From NCBI GenBank assembly GCA_015055545.1, contig SVHY01000019.1, forward strand, positions 1-36,412: DNA of 36,412 nt. The letters are read 5' to 3'. Position 1 is the first letter of the stretch, and each line of letters opens with the position of its first letter. Positions 1 through 8,057 of the stretch are shown in pieces. A program made the translations under genes and the position numbers. Source of the DNA: Clostridiales bacterium (lineage in GTDB: Bacteria; Bacillota; Clostridia; Christensenellales; Borkfalkiaceae). The notes beneath the pieces were generated by a model. The model was not told where the DNA came from. It saw only the letters and a list, made by a program, of their open reading frames with translations, and searched no databases.

Positions 1-1
1 T

Positions 2-1102
2 AAGAACAACTGGGTATATTACAAGCGTAACCCGTATTTTGAAACGACGGACGGCAAGAACGGCGCGGAAAGCACGGCTATCCATAACGCGAACATTAAA
101 TATATGCGTTATAAAGTGGTAGGCTCGGACAAGATTTTGAACGCGCTTATCTCGGAAGATATCGACGTTGGCGAACCGAGCGCAACGCAAGAGAATATCA
201 ACAAAATCGGTGAATATAACTATCTCGGTACGAAGAAATACTGGACGAACGGCTACGGCTACGTGGGTGTGAACCCTAAATACGTGCCCGATATCGAAGT
301 TCGTCAAGCGATTATGAAGTCGATGGAAACGGCGCTTATCGTTAAAAACTACTACACGACGTCGCTTGCAAAGACCATTTACCGTTCGATGAGTACGGAA
401 TCTTGGGCATATCCCACCGATAGCGAAGGAAACCCCGTCACGCAACACGAAAAAGTGGCGTTCACGAGAAATAAGAAAGAAATCGAAGAACTCGTGTATT
501 CGGCAGGTTGGAGAAAGGATACGGACGGCGTATATGCGAAAGACGGTCAAAGATTGAAGTTTACGTTCACGATTGCGGGCGAAACGACCGACCACCCCGC
601 GTATAGCATGTTCCAAGAAGCGGCTACGTTCTTGAACAGTTGCGGTTTTGAAATCACGGTTACGACGGATATTTCCGCTTTGAAGAAGTTGGCTACGGGC
701 GATTTGCAGGTATGGGCGGCAGCTTGGTCGTCTTCTATCGACCCCGACTTGTATCAAGTATACCACAAAGACAGTACGGCAACCAGCGTTAAGAACTGGG
801 GCTATCCTACGATTATGAACGGTTCGGTAAGTCAGTTCGGCTACGAACAAGAAGTTATCGAAGAATTGAGCGCGCTTATCGAAAAGGGTAGAGAAACGCT
901 TAACCAAGGCGAAAGAAAAACGACGTACGCGCAAGCGCTTGACAAGATTATGGAACTTTGCGTAGAACTTCCCACCTACCAAAGACAAGACCTTGTCGTA
1001 TACAACCGTAGCGTAATCGATACGAAGACGTTAAACGAAGATCCTTCGTCTACGTCGGGGGTATTCGACAGACTTTGGGAAGTTAATTATCATAAAGCAT
1101 AA
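2..1102 (+). CDS. oppA: Oligopeptide ABC transporter substrate-binding protein, C-terminal part
   Basis: This is the C-terminal 366 residues of a family 5 (OppA/DppA type) extracellular solute-binding protein. The reading frame is open from base 2 and the true start lies outside the window. The visible part begins KNNWVYYKRNPYF, the usual segment of this family in which the protein describes its ligand-cleft strands, and it runs on to an intact stop. Four further opp genes follow on the same strand, the first 35 bases downstream, so the protein should be the ligand-binding, membrane-anchored component of an oligopeptide or dipeptide importer. The signal peptide and lipobox cannot be seen. The exact peptide specificity cannot be read from the sequence. 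Confidence 0.92.
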   Translation, partial: KNNWVYYKRNPYFETTDGKNGAESTAIHNANIKYMRYKVVGSDKILNALISEDIDVGEPSATQENINKIGEYNYLGTKKYWTNGYGYVGVNPKYVPDIEVRQAIMKSMETALIVKNYYTTSLAKTIYRSMSTESWAYPTDSEGNPVTQHEKVAFTRNKKEIEELVYSAGWRKDTDGVYAKDGQRLKFTFTIAGETTDHPAYSMFQEAATFLNSCGFEITVTTDISALKKLATGDLQVWAAAWSSSIDPDLYQVYHKDSTATSVKNWGYPTIMNGSVSQFGYEQEVIEELSALIEKGRETLNQGERKTTYAQALDKIMELCVELPTYQRQDLVVYNRSVIDTKTLNEDPSSTSGVFDRLWEVNYHKA

Positions 1103-1137
1103 ATCACAAACAATAAACGAAAAGTGAAGAAATTCAG

Positions 1138-2148
1138 ATGGTAAAATATATTATTAAGCGTCTTTTGCTTTCACTTCTCATACTCTTTGGCGTATCCGTT
1201 ATTTTGTACTTTCTCGTGCGCTCGATGCCCGTGAGTTATCTTGAACAGAAACTCGCGGCGAGCATGGGTAGCGCAGGCGGTGGCGGCGGCGTGAGCTATG
1301 AGACGCGATTGCAGGAATTAAAAGAATATTACGGACTTGCAGACGATAGTTTTTGGGGCATTTGCAAGGGGTATTGGAGCTGGCTCGTCAAGTTTGTTAG
1401 CGGGGACATGGGCGTATCGTTTAAATACAACCAACCCGTTGAAAAGGTCATCTTTGAAAACATGGGCGTGTCCTTTGCAATCTCCTTTATTTCCTTGATT
1501 TTGCAGCTCGTTATCGCCATACCTTTGGGTATTAAGTGCGCGTGCAATCAATACGGTAAGCTCGATTATACGGCGACCGTTCTCACCATGATCGGTATTT
1601 CGTTCCCGACCTTCTTCTTCGGAAGTCTTGTTATCAAGATTTTCGCGTTGGAGCTGGGTTGGTTTGAAACGGGCGGTTTGAACTCCAACTTGCCCGTTAC
1701 GGCAACCGATTGGGAATACTTCGTCGATATGCTTTGGCATTTGGTATTGCCTATGTTCGTGCTCGTTATTTTGGGTATCGGTTCGATGATGCGTTATACG
1801 CGTACGAACACGCTTGAAGTATTGAACGCGGACTACATACGCACGGCGCGAGCAAAGGGGCTTTCGGAAAACAAGGTCGTGTATAAACACGTGTTCAGAA
1901 ATACCATGATACCGCTCGTTACGACGCTTGCGGGCGTGTTGCCGGGGCTGTTCGGCGGTTCGATGATAACGGAAACTATTTTCGATATCCCGGGGATTGG
2001 GAATATTGCGTACAGCGCGTTGCGTGAAGGCGATATCCCGTTTATCATGGGTTATAATATGTTTATTGCCATTTTGACGGTTATCGGTATTTTGCTTACC
2101 GATATCATGTACGCTGTGGTTGACCCGCGCGTAAAATTAGGTAAATAA
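1138..2148 (+). CDS. oppB: Oligopeptide ABC transporter permease OppB
   Basis: A 336-residue inner-membrane permease of the OppB/DppB family. It opens with the typical membrane segment VKYIIKRLLLSLLILFGVSVILYFLVRSMP. The cytoplasmic coupling (EAA) loop lies near residues 235-275, with ARAKGLSENKVVYKHVFRN followed by the conserved ITETIFDIPGIG segment. A glycine run (GSAGGGGGV, near residues 44-52) lies in the extracellular loop after the first helix. The start at 1138 has only a weak purine-rich site before it, but it is the only start that keeps the conserved first helix. It pairs with OppC to form the channel of the importer. Confidence 0.95.
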   Translation: MVKYIIKRLLLSLLILFGVSVILYFLVRSMPVSYLEQKLAASMGSAGGGGGVSYETRLQELKEYYGLADDSFWGICKGYWSWLVKFVSGDMGVSFKYNQPVEKVIFENMGVSFAISFISLILQLVIAIPLGIKCACNQYGKLDYTATVLTMIGISFPTFFFGSLVIKIFALELGWFETGGLNSNLPVTATDWEYFVDMLWHLVLPMFVLVILGIGSMMRYTRTNTLEVLNADYIRTARAKGLSENKVVYKHVFRNTMIPLVTTLAGVLPGLFGGSMITETIFDIPGIGNIAYSALREGDIPFIMGYNMFIAILTVIGILLTDIMYAVVDPRVKLGK

Positions 2149-2160
2149 AGGAGGACGGTT

Positions 2161-3258
2161 ATGGAAGAAAATAAAGCTTTTGAAGAAGAACTTGAAAATT
2201 CCGACGCCGTTCTCGAAACGGAAACGACGGAAACGACGGAGGATTTGCACGGCGAATCGCTGGGCGATAGAGTAAAAGTGCTTTCGCCCGGGCGTATGGT
2301 TATGAAACGGTTTTTCCGTTCTAAACTCTCTATGGTGGGTTTGATTACGCTCATTGCGTTGTTCCTGTTCTCGTTTATCGGTCCGCTGTTCTCGCAATGG
2401 TCGGGCAATAACGGTATGACGGCGGATAAAGACCCCGCGAATATCAAAGATATCGTCGTTTCGCAGCGTATCGAATTTGAAGTGGACGGCGAAGAAATTA
2501 CGGCGTTTGATATCGCCGTGGAAACGCCTACCGTCAATAAGGAAGGCGATATCACTTGGGATCACTGGCTGGGTACGGACGAAAACGGTTGGGACTTGTT
2601 CACCCGTTTGATGCTCGGCGGTAGAATTTCGCTTACGATCGGGTTTGTCGTCGTTATTTTGGAAACGATTATCGGCGTGGTTTTAGGCGGCTTGGCAGGG
2701 TATTTCGGCGGCTGGGTGGATCAGCTGATTATGCGTATCGTCGATATTTTAAGCTGTATACCGACGTTGCCTATTATGTTGATACTTTCCGCAACGCTCA
2801 CGGCGTATGAAATACTCGACATTTCAAGACTATACTATCTCATGATTATTCTAACCCTGTTTGGGTGGTCGGGCATAGCGCGGCTTGTGCGCGGTCAAAT
2901 TTTGTCCTTGCGCGAACAGGAATTTATGCTCGCCGCGAAATGTTCGGGTCTTTCTACGGGCAGAAAAATTTTCAAACACTTGCTCCCCAACGTATTACCC
3001 CAACTCATCGTTTCAATGACGCTCGGGCTTGGTAATATTATTTTGACGGAAGCGACGCTTGGGTATTTGGGCTTGGGCGCACCGCTCGGTACGGCAACGT
3101 GGGGCGCGATGATCAACTATGCGACGAAAGATAGATATCTTTCGGGTTATCTCAATTTCTGGGTACCGCCCGGGATTTGTATCACGCTTGCGATTTTGGC
3201 GTTCAACTTCGTAGGCGACGGTCTGCGCGACGCGTTTGACCCGAAGATGAAGAGGTGA
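2161..3258 (+). CDS. oppC: Oligopeptide ABC transporter permease OppC
   Basis: A 365-residue permease of the OppC/DppC family and the partner of OppB. A strong AAAGGAGG site at 2147-2154 fixes the start. The N-terminus has about 50 hydrophilic, acidic residues before the first membrane helix (SKLSMVGLITLIALFLFSFIG without its flanks). A long soluble loop follows that ends in the family hallmark WLGTDENGWDLFTRLM, and then the transmembrane domain. The EAA loop is around LREQEFMLAAKCSGLSTGRK. The extended loop between helix 1 and the GTDE motif (about 60 residues, with an acidic stretch) is longer than in many OppC proteins. The stop is nearly fused to the next gene, indicating co-translation. 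Confidence 0.95.
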   Translation: MEENKAFEEELENSDAVLETETTETTEDLHGESLGDRVKVLSPGRMVMKRFFRSKLSMVGLITLIALFLFSFIGPLFSQWSGNNGMTADKDPANIKDIVVSQRIEFEVDGEEITAFDIAVETPTVNKEGDITWDHWLGTDENGWDLFTRLMLGGRISLTIGFVVVILETIIGVVLGGLAGYFGGWVDQLIMRIVDILSCIPTLPIMLILSATLTAYEILDISRLYYLMIILTLFGWSGIARLVRGQILSLREQEFMLAAKCSGLSTGRKIFKHLLPNVLPQLIVSMTLGLGNIILTEATLGYLGLGAPLGTATWGAMINYATKDRYLSGYLNFWVPPGICITLAILAFNFVGDGLRDAFDPKMKR

Positions 3259-3262
3259 TATG

Positions 3263-4549
3263 ATGGCAGAAGAAAAGAAATCGCATTATATCAGCGGCAA
3301 AGAATCCCGCCGTATTGCAAAAGAAAATATCAAAATTACCAAGGAATTTGAAAAGCGTAAAAAGAGAAAGTGCGTGGAAGAGGAATATCTTTCCGAAATG
3401 AAAGATCCTGCAAATATCGTGGAATTTGACGACTTGCACACCTATTTCTATACGGATACGGGCGTTGTAAAAGCGGTCAACGGCGTAAGCTTTTCCATTC
3501 CCGCAGGCTCGACGGTGGGCGTCGTAGGCGAATCGGGTTGCGGCAAGAGTGTTACCTCGCTTTCGCTTATGCAGCTCGTGCAAGGACCTACGGGACAAAT
3601 CGTAGACGGTTCTATCCGTTTCCGTACTTGCGCGTTCCGTCGCGACGAAAAGGGTAAGAAAATTCCCGTTTATGAAACGGAAATTGTTGACGGCGTGGAA
3701 GTGGTGAAAAAGGACTCCAAAGGCAAACCCGTACACGCGAAAAACGAACTCGGCGGCAATATGTACGAAATGGACGAAAAGGTGTACGATATCGCTAAAA
3801 TGCCGATAGAGGCTATGCGTTCCATTCGTGGTAGGGAAATTTCTATGATTTTCCAAGAACCTATGACTTCGCTCAATCCCGTGTTCACGATCGGGAATCA
3901 GTTGGACGAGGTTGCGTTCTTGCACATTGAAGGTATATCCAAAGCCAACGCGAAAGCGCGCAGTATTGAAATGCTCAATCTCGTCGGGATTGCCGATCCC
4001 GAAGGCGTATATAAAAAGTACCCGCACGAACTTTCGGGCGGTATGCGTCAACGCGTTATGATCGCAATGTCGCTCCTTTGCAATCCGCGACTTATTATCG
4101 CGGACGAGCCTACGACGGCGCTCGACGTAACCATTCAAGCACAAATTTTGGATTTATTACGCGAAATCAAGAAGAAAATTAACGGCTCGATTATGCTTAT
4201 CACGCACGATTTGGGCGTGGTTGCGGAAATGGCGGATTTCGTCGTCGTTATGTACGCGGGTAAAGTTATTGAAATGGGTACGGCGGAAGATATTTTCGAT
4301 AGACCTTTGCACCCGTATACAATCGGGCTGCAAAAGAGTAAGCCGACGGTGGACGGCGAAGTGGAATCGCTTTACTGTATTCCTGGCTTCGTTCCCAACC
4401 CCGTCGATATGCCCAACTATTGTTATTTCCGCGACAGATGCGAAAAGTGCCGCAAGGAATGTGCAGGCGAATACCCGCATTTGGTACAGGTTTCGCCGAC
4501 GCATAGCGTAGCTTGTTATCTCTATAAGGAGGGTGAACACAATGACTGA
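3263..4549 (+). CDS. oppD: Oligopeptide ABC transporter ATP-binding protein OppD, with an internal insertion
   Basis: One of the two ATPases of the importer. Walker A is GESGCGKS (about residue 90), the Q-loop is [12 protein letters not shown], the signature is LSGGMRQ, Walker B is LIIADEP and the H-loop is ITHDLG. The C-terminus has the Opp-type cysteine cluster ([14 protein letters not shown]), which in relatives can hold an iron-sulfur cluster. Two ATG codons stand in tandem at 3260 and 3263. I prefer 3263 because the AGAGGTG site at 3251-3257 would be only two bases from 3260. A charged insertion of about 55 residues lies between the Walker A region and the Q-loop (about residues 122-178), where most OppD proteins have a short turn. 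There is also a lysine-rich N-terminal extension of about 50 residues. Confidence 0.95.
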   Translation: MAEEKKSHYISGKESRRIAKENIKITKEFEKRKKRKCVEEEYLSEMKDPANIVEFDDLHTYFYTDTGVVKAVNGVSFSIPAGSTVGVVGESGCGKSVTSLSLMQLVQGPTGQIVDGSIRFRTCAFRRDEKGKKIPVYETEIVDGVEVVKKDSKGKPVHAKNELGGNMYEMDEKVYDIAKMPIEAMRSIRGREISMIFQEPMTSLNPVFTIGNQLDEVAFLHIEGISKANAKARSIEMLNLVGIADPEGVYKKYPHELSGGMRQRVMIAMSLLCNPRLIIADEPTTALDVTIQAQILDLLREIKKKINGSIMLITHDLGVVAEMADFVVVMYAGKVIEMGTAEDIFDRPLHPYTIGLQKSKPTVDGEVESLYCIPGFVPNPVDMPNYCYFRDRCEKCRKECAGEYPHLVQVSPTHSVACYLYKEGEHND

Positions 4550-5615
4550 TTTGGAAAATACCCCCAAAGCTACCACGGACGAAGTGTTGTTGGAAGTTAA
4601 AAATTTGCAAAAATATTTCGTCGTAGATACGAGCTTTTTTGGCAAACCGACCAAGTATTTGCGTGCGGTGGATAACGTTTCGTTCTCTTTAAAAAAGGGT
4701 AAAACGCTTGGTATCGTAGGCGAATCGGGTTGCGGCAAGACGACGATGGGCAGAACCATTTTGCGGCTTTACGACGTTACGGGTGGCGAAGTTTGGTTTA
4801 AAGGTCAGGAAGTTTCAAAACTTTCCGAACGCGAATTTAACAAACTCCGTCCGAATATGCAAATGATTTTCCAAGACCCGTACGCGAGTCTTTCTCCCCG
4901 TTTGACGGTGGGTGAAATCATTGGCGAAGCGGCGTTGCAACACGGCTTGACGACCAAATCGCAGTATCGCGATTACGTTTTGAACGTAATGAAAACGTGC
5001 GGTTTGCAACCCCATTATTTTGAAAGATACCCGCACGAATTTTCGGGCGGTCAAAGACAGCGTATTTGTATTGCGCGCGCGCTTGCGCTTAAACCCGAAC
5101 TCGTCATTTGCGACGAACCCGTTTCCGCGCTCGACGTGTCCATTCAAGCGCAAATTATCAATATGCTCAAAGAACTGCAACAAGAGCTCGGCTTGACCTA
5201 CGTGTTCATTTCACACGACTTGTCGGTGGTGAAACACATTTCCGACGAAGTGGGCGTTATGTATCTTGGTAGTATGGTGGAATACGGCTCGAAAGAACGT
5301 ATATTTGAAAACACGTTACACCCGTATACCAAAGCGTTGTTCTCTGCCGTGCCCGTACCCAACCCGCACGTGAAGATGAACCGCGTGATTTTGAAAGGGG
5401 ATATCCCGTCCCCCGTCAATCCGCCTAAGGGCTGTAAATTCCATACCCGTTGCGAACACTGTATGGAAATTTGCAAACACGTTCCGCCTACTTATCGCGA
5501 AGTGGAGGACGGGCATTTCTGCGCCTGCCATTTGTACGCGTCGGAAGAAGAACTTGCAAAGTTTGCGTTGCAACAGGAAACGGAACGTTTAGCGCAAGAA
5601 ACGGCGAGCGTATAA
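4542..5615 (+). CDS. oppF: Oligopeptide ABC transporter ATP-binding protein OppF
   Basis: The second ATPase of the opp importer, 357 residues from the ATG at 4542. The start overlaps the oppD stop by eight bases, and an AAGGAGGGTG site at 4526-4535 precedes it. A GTG at 4533 would add three residues but lies inside that ribosome site. Motifs: Walker A GESGCGKT, Q-loop MIFQDPYASLSP, signature FSGGQRQR, Walker B LVICDEP, and H-loop ISHDLS. The C-terminal Opp/Dpp domain carries the cysteine cluster CKFHTRCEHCMEIC. It forms the ATPase heterodimer with OppD. The length and order of motifs are normal for the family. Confidence 0.95.
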   Translation: MTDLENTPKATTDEVLLEVKNLQKYFVVDTSFFGKPTKYLRAVDNVSFSLKKGKTLGIVGESGCGKTTMGRTILRLYDVTGGEVWFKGQEVSKLSEREFNKLRPNMQMIFQDPYASLSPRLTVGEIIGEAALQHGLTTKSQYRDYVLNVMKTCGLQPHYFERYPHEFSGGQRQRICIARALALKPELVICDEPVSALDVSIQAQIINMLKELQQELGLTYVFISHDLSVVKHISDEVGVMYLGSMVEYGSKERIFENTLHPYTKALFSAVPVPNPHVKMNRVILKGDIPSPVNPPKGCKFHTRCEHCMEICKHVPPTYREVEDGHFCACHLYASEEELAKFALQQETERLAQETASV

Positions 5616-5616
5616 G

Positions 5617-5865
5617 ATGAAAAAAAAGAAGGAAAAACGGGAAGAACTGGACACGGAAACGACCTTTGCGGATATGAACGTAGAAGGGTTCAGTTGGTAT
5701 AACCCGCACAAGAAGAAAAACCAAGGTCAGCCTATCGGCAAGGTATCCAAAAAGGAATACTGGGCGATGGTGCGCGGCGCGTTCGCGGCGATGTTGCCTA
5801 TGCTTGGGTGTATTATCGTGGGCGGTTTATTGATTTTCTTGATAGCGTTTTTATGGTTGAAATAA
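5617..5865 (+). CDS. Small single-pass membrane protein at the end of the opp operon
   Basis: An 82-residue protein that I do not recognise. It starts one base after the oppF stop and so is translated from the same mRNA. The first 45 residues are very lysine-rich and hydrophilic (MKKKKEKREEL, then FSWYNPHKKKN). The C-terminal 30 residues form one hydrophobic helix (AAMLPMLGCIIVGGLLIFLI), so the charged part should face the cytoplasm. No clear ribosome site is visible, consistent with coupling to oppF. An intrinsic terminator follows immediately, which makes it the last gene of the operon. It could be an accessory subunit of the transporter, but nothing in the sequence shows that. Confidence 0.75.
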   Translation: MKKKKEKREELDTETTFADMNVEGFSWYNPHKKKNQGQPIGKVSKKEYWAMVRGAFAAMLPMLGCIIVGGLLIFLIAFLWLK

Positions 5866-5866
5866 T

Positions 5867-5900
5867 AAAAAAATCGGCTTTTTGCAAGTCGATTTTTTTT
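5867..5900 (+). terminator. Intrinsic terminator of the opp operon
   Basis: The arms AAATCGGCTT (5871-5880) and AAGTCGATTT (5886-5895) pair with one G-U, around a five-base loop. A run of T follows to 5900. It lies directly after the stop of the small membrane protein. Confidence 0.85.
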
Positions 5901-5916
5901 ATCTTCGTGAAAATAC

Positions 5917-5945
5917 TTGATAAAAATTTTTATATGTGCTATACT
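5917..5945 (+). promoter_or_regulatory. SigA-type promoter of leader A1
   Basis: The -35 TTGATA (5917-5922) and the -10 TATACT (5940-5945) are separated by 17 bases. The predicted start of transcription, near 5951, coincides with the first paired base of the leader RNA. Confidence 0.75.
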
Positions 5946-5950
5946 AACTA

Positions 5951-6165
5951 TGCCAAATCAACTTCATATTGCAATAATATACTGCAAATCCTTACCTTTT
6001 ATTTGATTATGACAATTATGTTCATAATAGTAGCGTTGAATTTGATAAAATGCAGATTCAACTTATGCTGCTATTATGGCGAAAGCTGTTATATTGCGTG
6101 AGGTTGGTTTGGCGACTATTGAGTCTGCGTTTTTGTGCGCTGACTTCGGTAGGCGCACTTTTTTT
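5951..6165 (+). promoter_or_regulatory. Structured attenuating leader RNA, family A, copy 1
   Basis: The leader is about 215 bases long. Closing stem P1 pairs 5952-5966 with 6099-6113 over 15 base pairs, two of them G-U. Inside, stem P2 pairs 5' 6023-6034 with 3' 6068-6079, and it is capped by P3, GTTGAATTTG (6035-6044) with CAGATTCAAC (6053-6062), around the loop ATAAAATG. The 3' end is a terminator: GTGCGCT (6135-6141) with GGCGCAC (6152-6158), then seven T. CTATTGAG (6116-6123) can instead pair with TTCGGTAG (6145-6152), which would break the terminator. Copy 2 at 23128-23336 has the same plan with different stem sequences. I do not recognise the family. The regulated gene is the 77-residue protein 25 bases downstream. 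Confidence 0.75.
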
Positions 6166-6189
6166 ATTACAAAATTTTTAGGAGGACTT

Positions 6190-6423
6190 ATGAAAAAGAA
6201 AGTTACAAATGAAGAAGTAGGGCAATTGTTTGCCAAAATGGCGCAAGACATTCGCGACGATATGGATTATGAGTTAAGAGTAGCCGAAAGTCAGATGTGG
6301 ATTGCAGAAAACGATTTAGTTGACGCGTTAAACGAATCGCAGCACGACTTGTACAAAGATTATGCAGAAAAAAGAAATCACTTTTTCAAGATCGCAAAAG
6401 AAATGTACGTAAGGAAATTTTAA
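6190..6423 (+). CDS. 77-residue hypothetical protein behind leader A1
   Basis: I do not recognise this protein. The start at 6190 is set by an AGGAGG site (6180-6185) just after the leader terminator. Open codons further upstream, to 6076, lie inside the leader RNA and are not coding. The protein begins MKKKVTNEEVGQLFAKMAQD and is hydrophilic and highly charged, with heptad-like hydrophobic spacing across most of its length, so it is probably a short helical or coiled-coil cytoplasmic protein. It has no signal peptide and no membrane segment. It is transcribed alone between two terminators. A gene this small under its own large attenuating leader is notable. Confidence 0.8.
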   Translation: MKKKVTNEEVGQLFAKMAQDIRDDMDYELRVAESQMWIAENDLVDALNESQHDLYKDYAEKRNHFFKIAKEMYVRKF

Positions 6424-6429
6424 ATCGTG

Positions 6430-6459
6430 AAAAAAACAGCGAGTTTCGCTGTTTTTTTT
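6430..6459 (+). terminator. Intrinsic terminator after the 77-residue protein
   Basis: ACAGCGA and TCGCTGT pair around GTT, with an A-run before and eight T after (to 6459). It lies just beyond the stop at 6423. Confidence 0.88.
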
Positions 6460-6469
6460 CGTATACGCT

Positions 6470-6498
6470 TGACAAGTTAGATAGTAGCAAGTATAATA
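6470..6498 (+). promoter_or_regulatory. SigA-type promoter of the 482-residue lipoprotein
   Basis: TTGACA and TATAAT are both exact consensus hexamers with a 17-base spacer. A short hairpin (GTACATAT with ATATGTGC) lies between the promoter and the ribosome site. It is followed by no T-run, so there is no attenuator here. Confidence 0.8.
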
Positions 6499-6548
6499 TA
6501 AATAGGTACATATAAAATATGTGCAAATAAAAAAGGATGGTAAAAAGT

Positions 6549-7997
6549 ATGAAAAAGAAATGGTTAAGTTGTTTGGCTATCGGATTTGCCTCTTGTTTCG
6601 CGTTCGGCGCGGTAGGGTGCGGTGAAGACCAAACGGGCGGCGGCGTAGGCGGCGAAGAACAGGTGTATAGCACGTTTAAGAGTGCGTATCAATCCACGCT
6701 CAATTACACGGGCGCGATTACGATGACGGGTACGTACGTGGAAGAAAATTCGTTTGGAACGGATTCTAACACGGACGAAGCGGGAATTACGTATTCGGTG
6801 AATCCGCAAGCAGGAATCGGTTATTACAATGAATGGGATATAGACGACGGGGAAAGAGAAGAAGATATTTACCGTATTGCGAAGTATAACGACGGCTACG
6901 TTATGCAATCTTATGAAAAGTGGGATGGCGAAGAGAGTACGGAATCCTATATTTTAAGCGACGTAGAATACGCGGCGTTTGCAATGTCGTCTTGGAAAGA
7001 TTTTTCGGAAATCGATTTCGACGAGTTGGCGGCTGTTGCGGATTTGGATAACTTTACTTCGTATAAGAACGCGTTGAACGAATTCAACGGAATGATTGCG
7101 CAAAAATACCAAGAAAACGAAGTAGACGGTTCGTTCTCGATGACGGTGTCTGCTACGACGGAAAACGGCGCGCAAGTTATTACGACGGTAACGCAACTGA
7201 ATAGAAAGGTGGAAGGTCAAGAAATGACCATGAGCCAAACGACCAAGATGTATGCAAAAGGTGGCAAGCTTACCAAATTCGTCATGGAAGAAAAGCAAGA
7301 AATGAACTACGACGGTGAAAAGGCTGTAGGTACGGAAACGATGGAATTGGCTCTTGATTATAAGTTCGACCAAACGGGCTACGACGCGGCGGCTGATAAG
7401 TTGGATACGACGTCCACTCCGCAAGAAAAGCAAGAGAGTTATTTGATAGGCTTAGACGTTGATTTGTACGTTAACGGTGTGAAAGTGGATACCGCGTACC
7501 CGAGTATTTATAGATATGATACGTGGGAAAGCGTAGCAAATAAATTGTATTCGTACAGTGATGTCGTGGAAGCGTATGAAATCGATACTTGGTATACGGA
7601 TGAAGCTTGTACGAAAGTGTTTAATCCCACGGAAGTAATCGATTTTGTCGGCGTAGATGCGTTGTATACGAAGAACGCAACCGTGAAAGACGGCTATGCA
7701 TTGGTATTCTATCGTGATCCTGAAGAACTTGCGTTCAATACGGAAGTTTTATATAGAATTTTCGGCGCAATGGCTACGTATGAAGCCGATTGGGACTACA
7801 CCGTTTACACGAGCAACGGCGAGTACGACTTGACGCAAAATTGGAGATATGAAGATGCGGATAAAATTACCGTAAACGGTTCGGTGACGGAAAGTCAATC
7901 CTTTGCGTATGAAGTGGGCAATCAATATTTCGTAGAATACGTGGAATTGATAACGGACGAAGCGGTTTTTGGTGAATTTGTTGGAATAAACGGTTAA
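6549..7997 (+). CDS. Putative surface lipoprotein, 482 residues, unknown function
   Basis: A secreted lipoprotein. It begins MKKKWLSCLAIGFASCFAFG and a lipobox-like AVGC supplies the cysteine for lipid attachment, followed by a glycine-rich stretch. I chose 6549 rather than the ATG at 6537 because the AAGGATGG site (6533-6540) overlaps the earlier codon and sits eight bases before 6549. Residues 40-270 are polar and beta-rich, without a family I can name. Around residues 300-365 the pattern WYTDEACTKVFNPTEV resembles the short repeats found in InlB B-repeat or Listeria-Bacteroides repeat proteins. It has its own promoter and a terminator shared with the convergent gene. It probably faces the outside of the cell. 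Confidence 0.85.
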   Translation: MKKKWLSCLAIGFASCFAFGAVGCGEDQTGGGVGGEEQVYSTFKSAYQSTLNYTGAITMTGTYVEENSFGTDSNTDEAGITYSVNPQAGIGYYNEWDIDDGEREEDIYRIAKYNDGYVMQSYEKWDGEESTESYILSDVEYAAFAMSSWKDFSEIDFDELAAVADLDNFTSYKNALNEFNGMIAQKYQENEVDGSFSMTVSATTENGAQVITTVTQLNRKVEGQEMTMSQTTKMYAKGGKLTKFVMEEKQEMNYDGEKAVGTETMELALDYKFDQTGYDAAADKLDTTSTPQEKQESYLIGLDVDLYVNGVKVDTAYPSIYRYDTWESVANKLYSYSDVVEAYEIDTWYTDEACTKVFNPTEVIDFVGVDALYTKNATVKDGYALVFYRDPEELAFNTEVLYRIFGAMATYEADWDYTVYTSNGEYDLTQNWRYEDADKITVNGSVTESQSFAYEVGNQYFVEYVELITDEAVFGEFVGING

Positions 7998-8011
7998 ACC
8001 GTAATATAAAA

Positions 8012-8043
8012 AAACCCGACGGGAAACACACCCCGTCGGGTTT
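8012..8043. terminator. Bidirectional terminator between convergent lipoprotein genes
   Basis: AAACCCGACGGG and CCCGTCGGGTTT pair over 12 bases. An A-run on one side and a T-rich flank on the other let it serve both the plus-strand gene ending at 7997 and the minus-strand gene ending at 8058. Confidence 0.85.
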
Positions 8044-8057
8044 GATTTTTGTCTTGG

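Noticed and set aside
6076..6192. Open frame running from the A1 leader into the 77-residue protein
   Set aside because: It lies across the P1 and terminator helices, has no ribosome site, and the matching place in copy A2 reads ATG TAA. It is neither a leader peptide nor a longer start.
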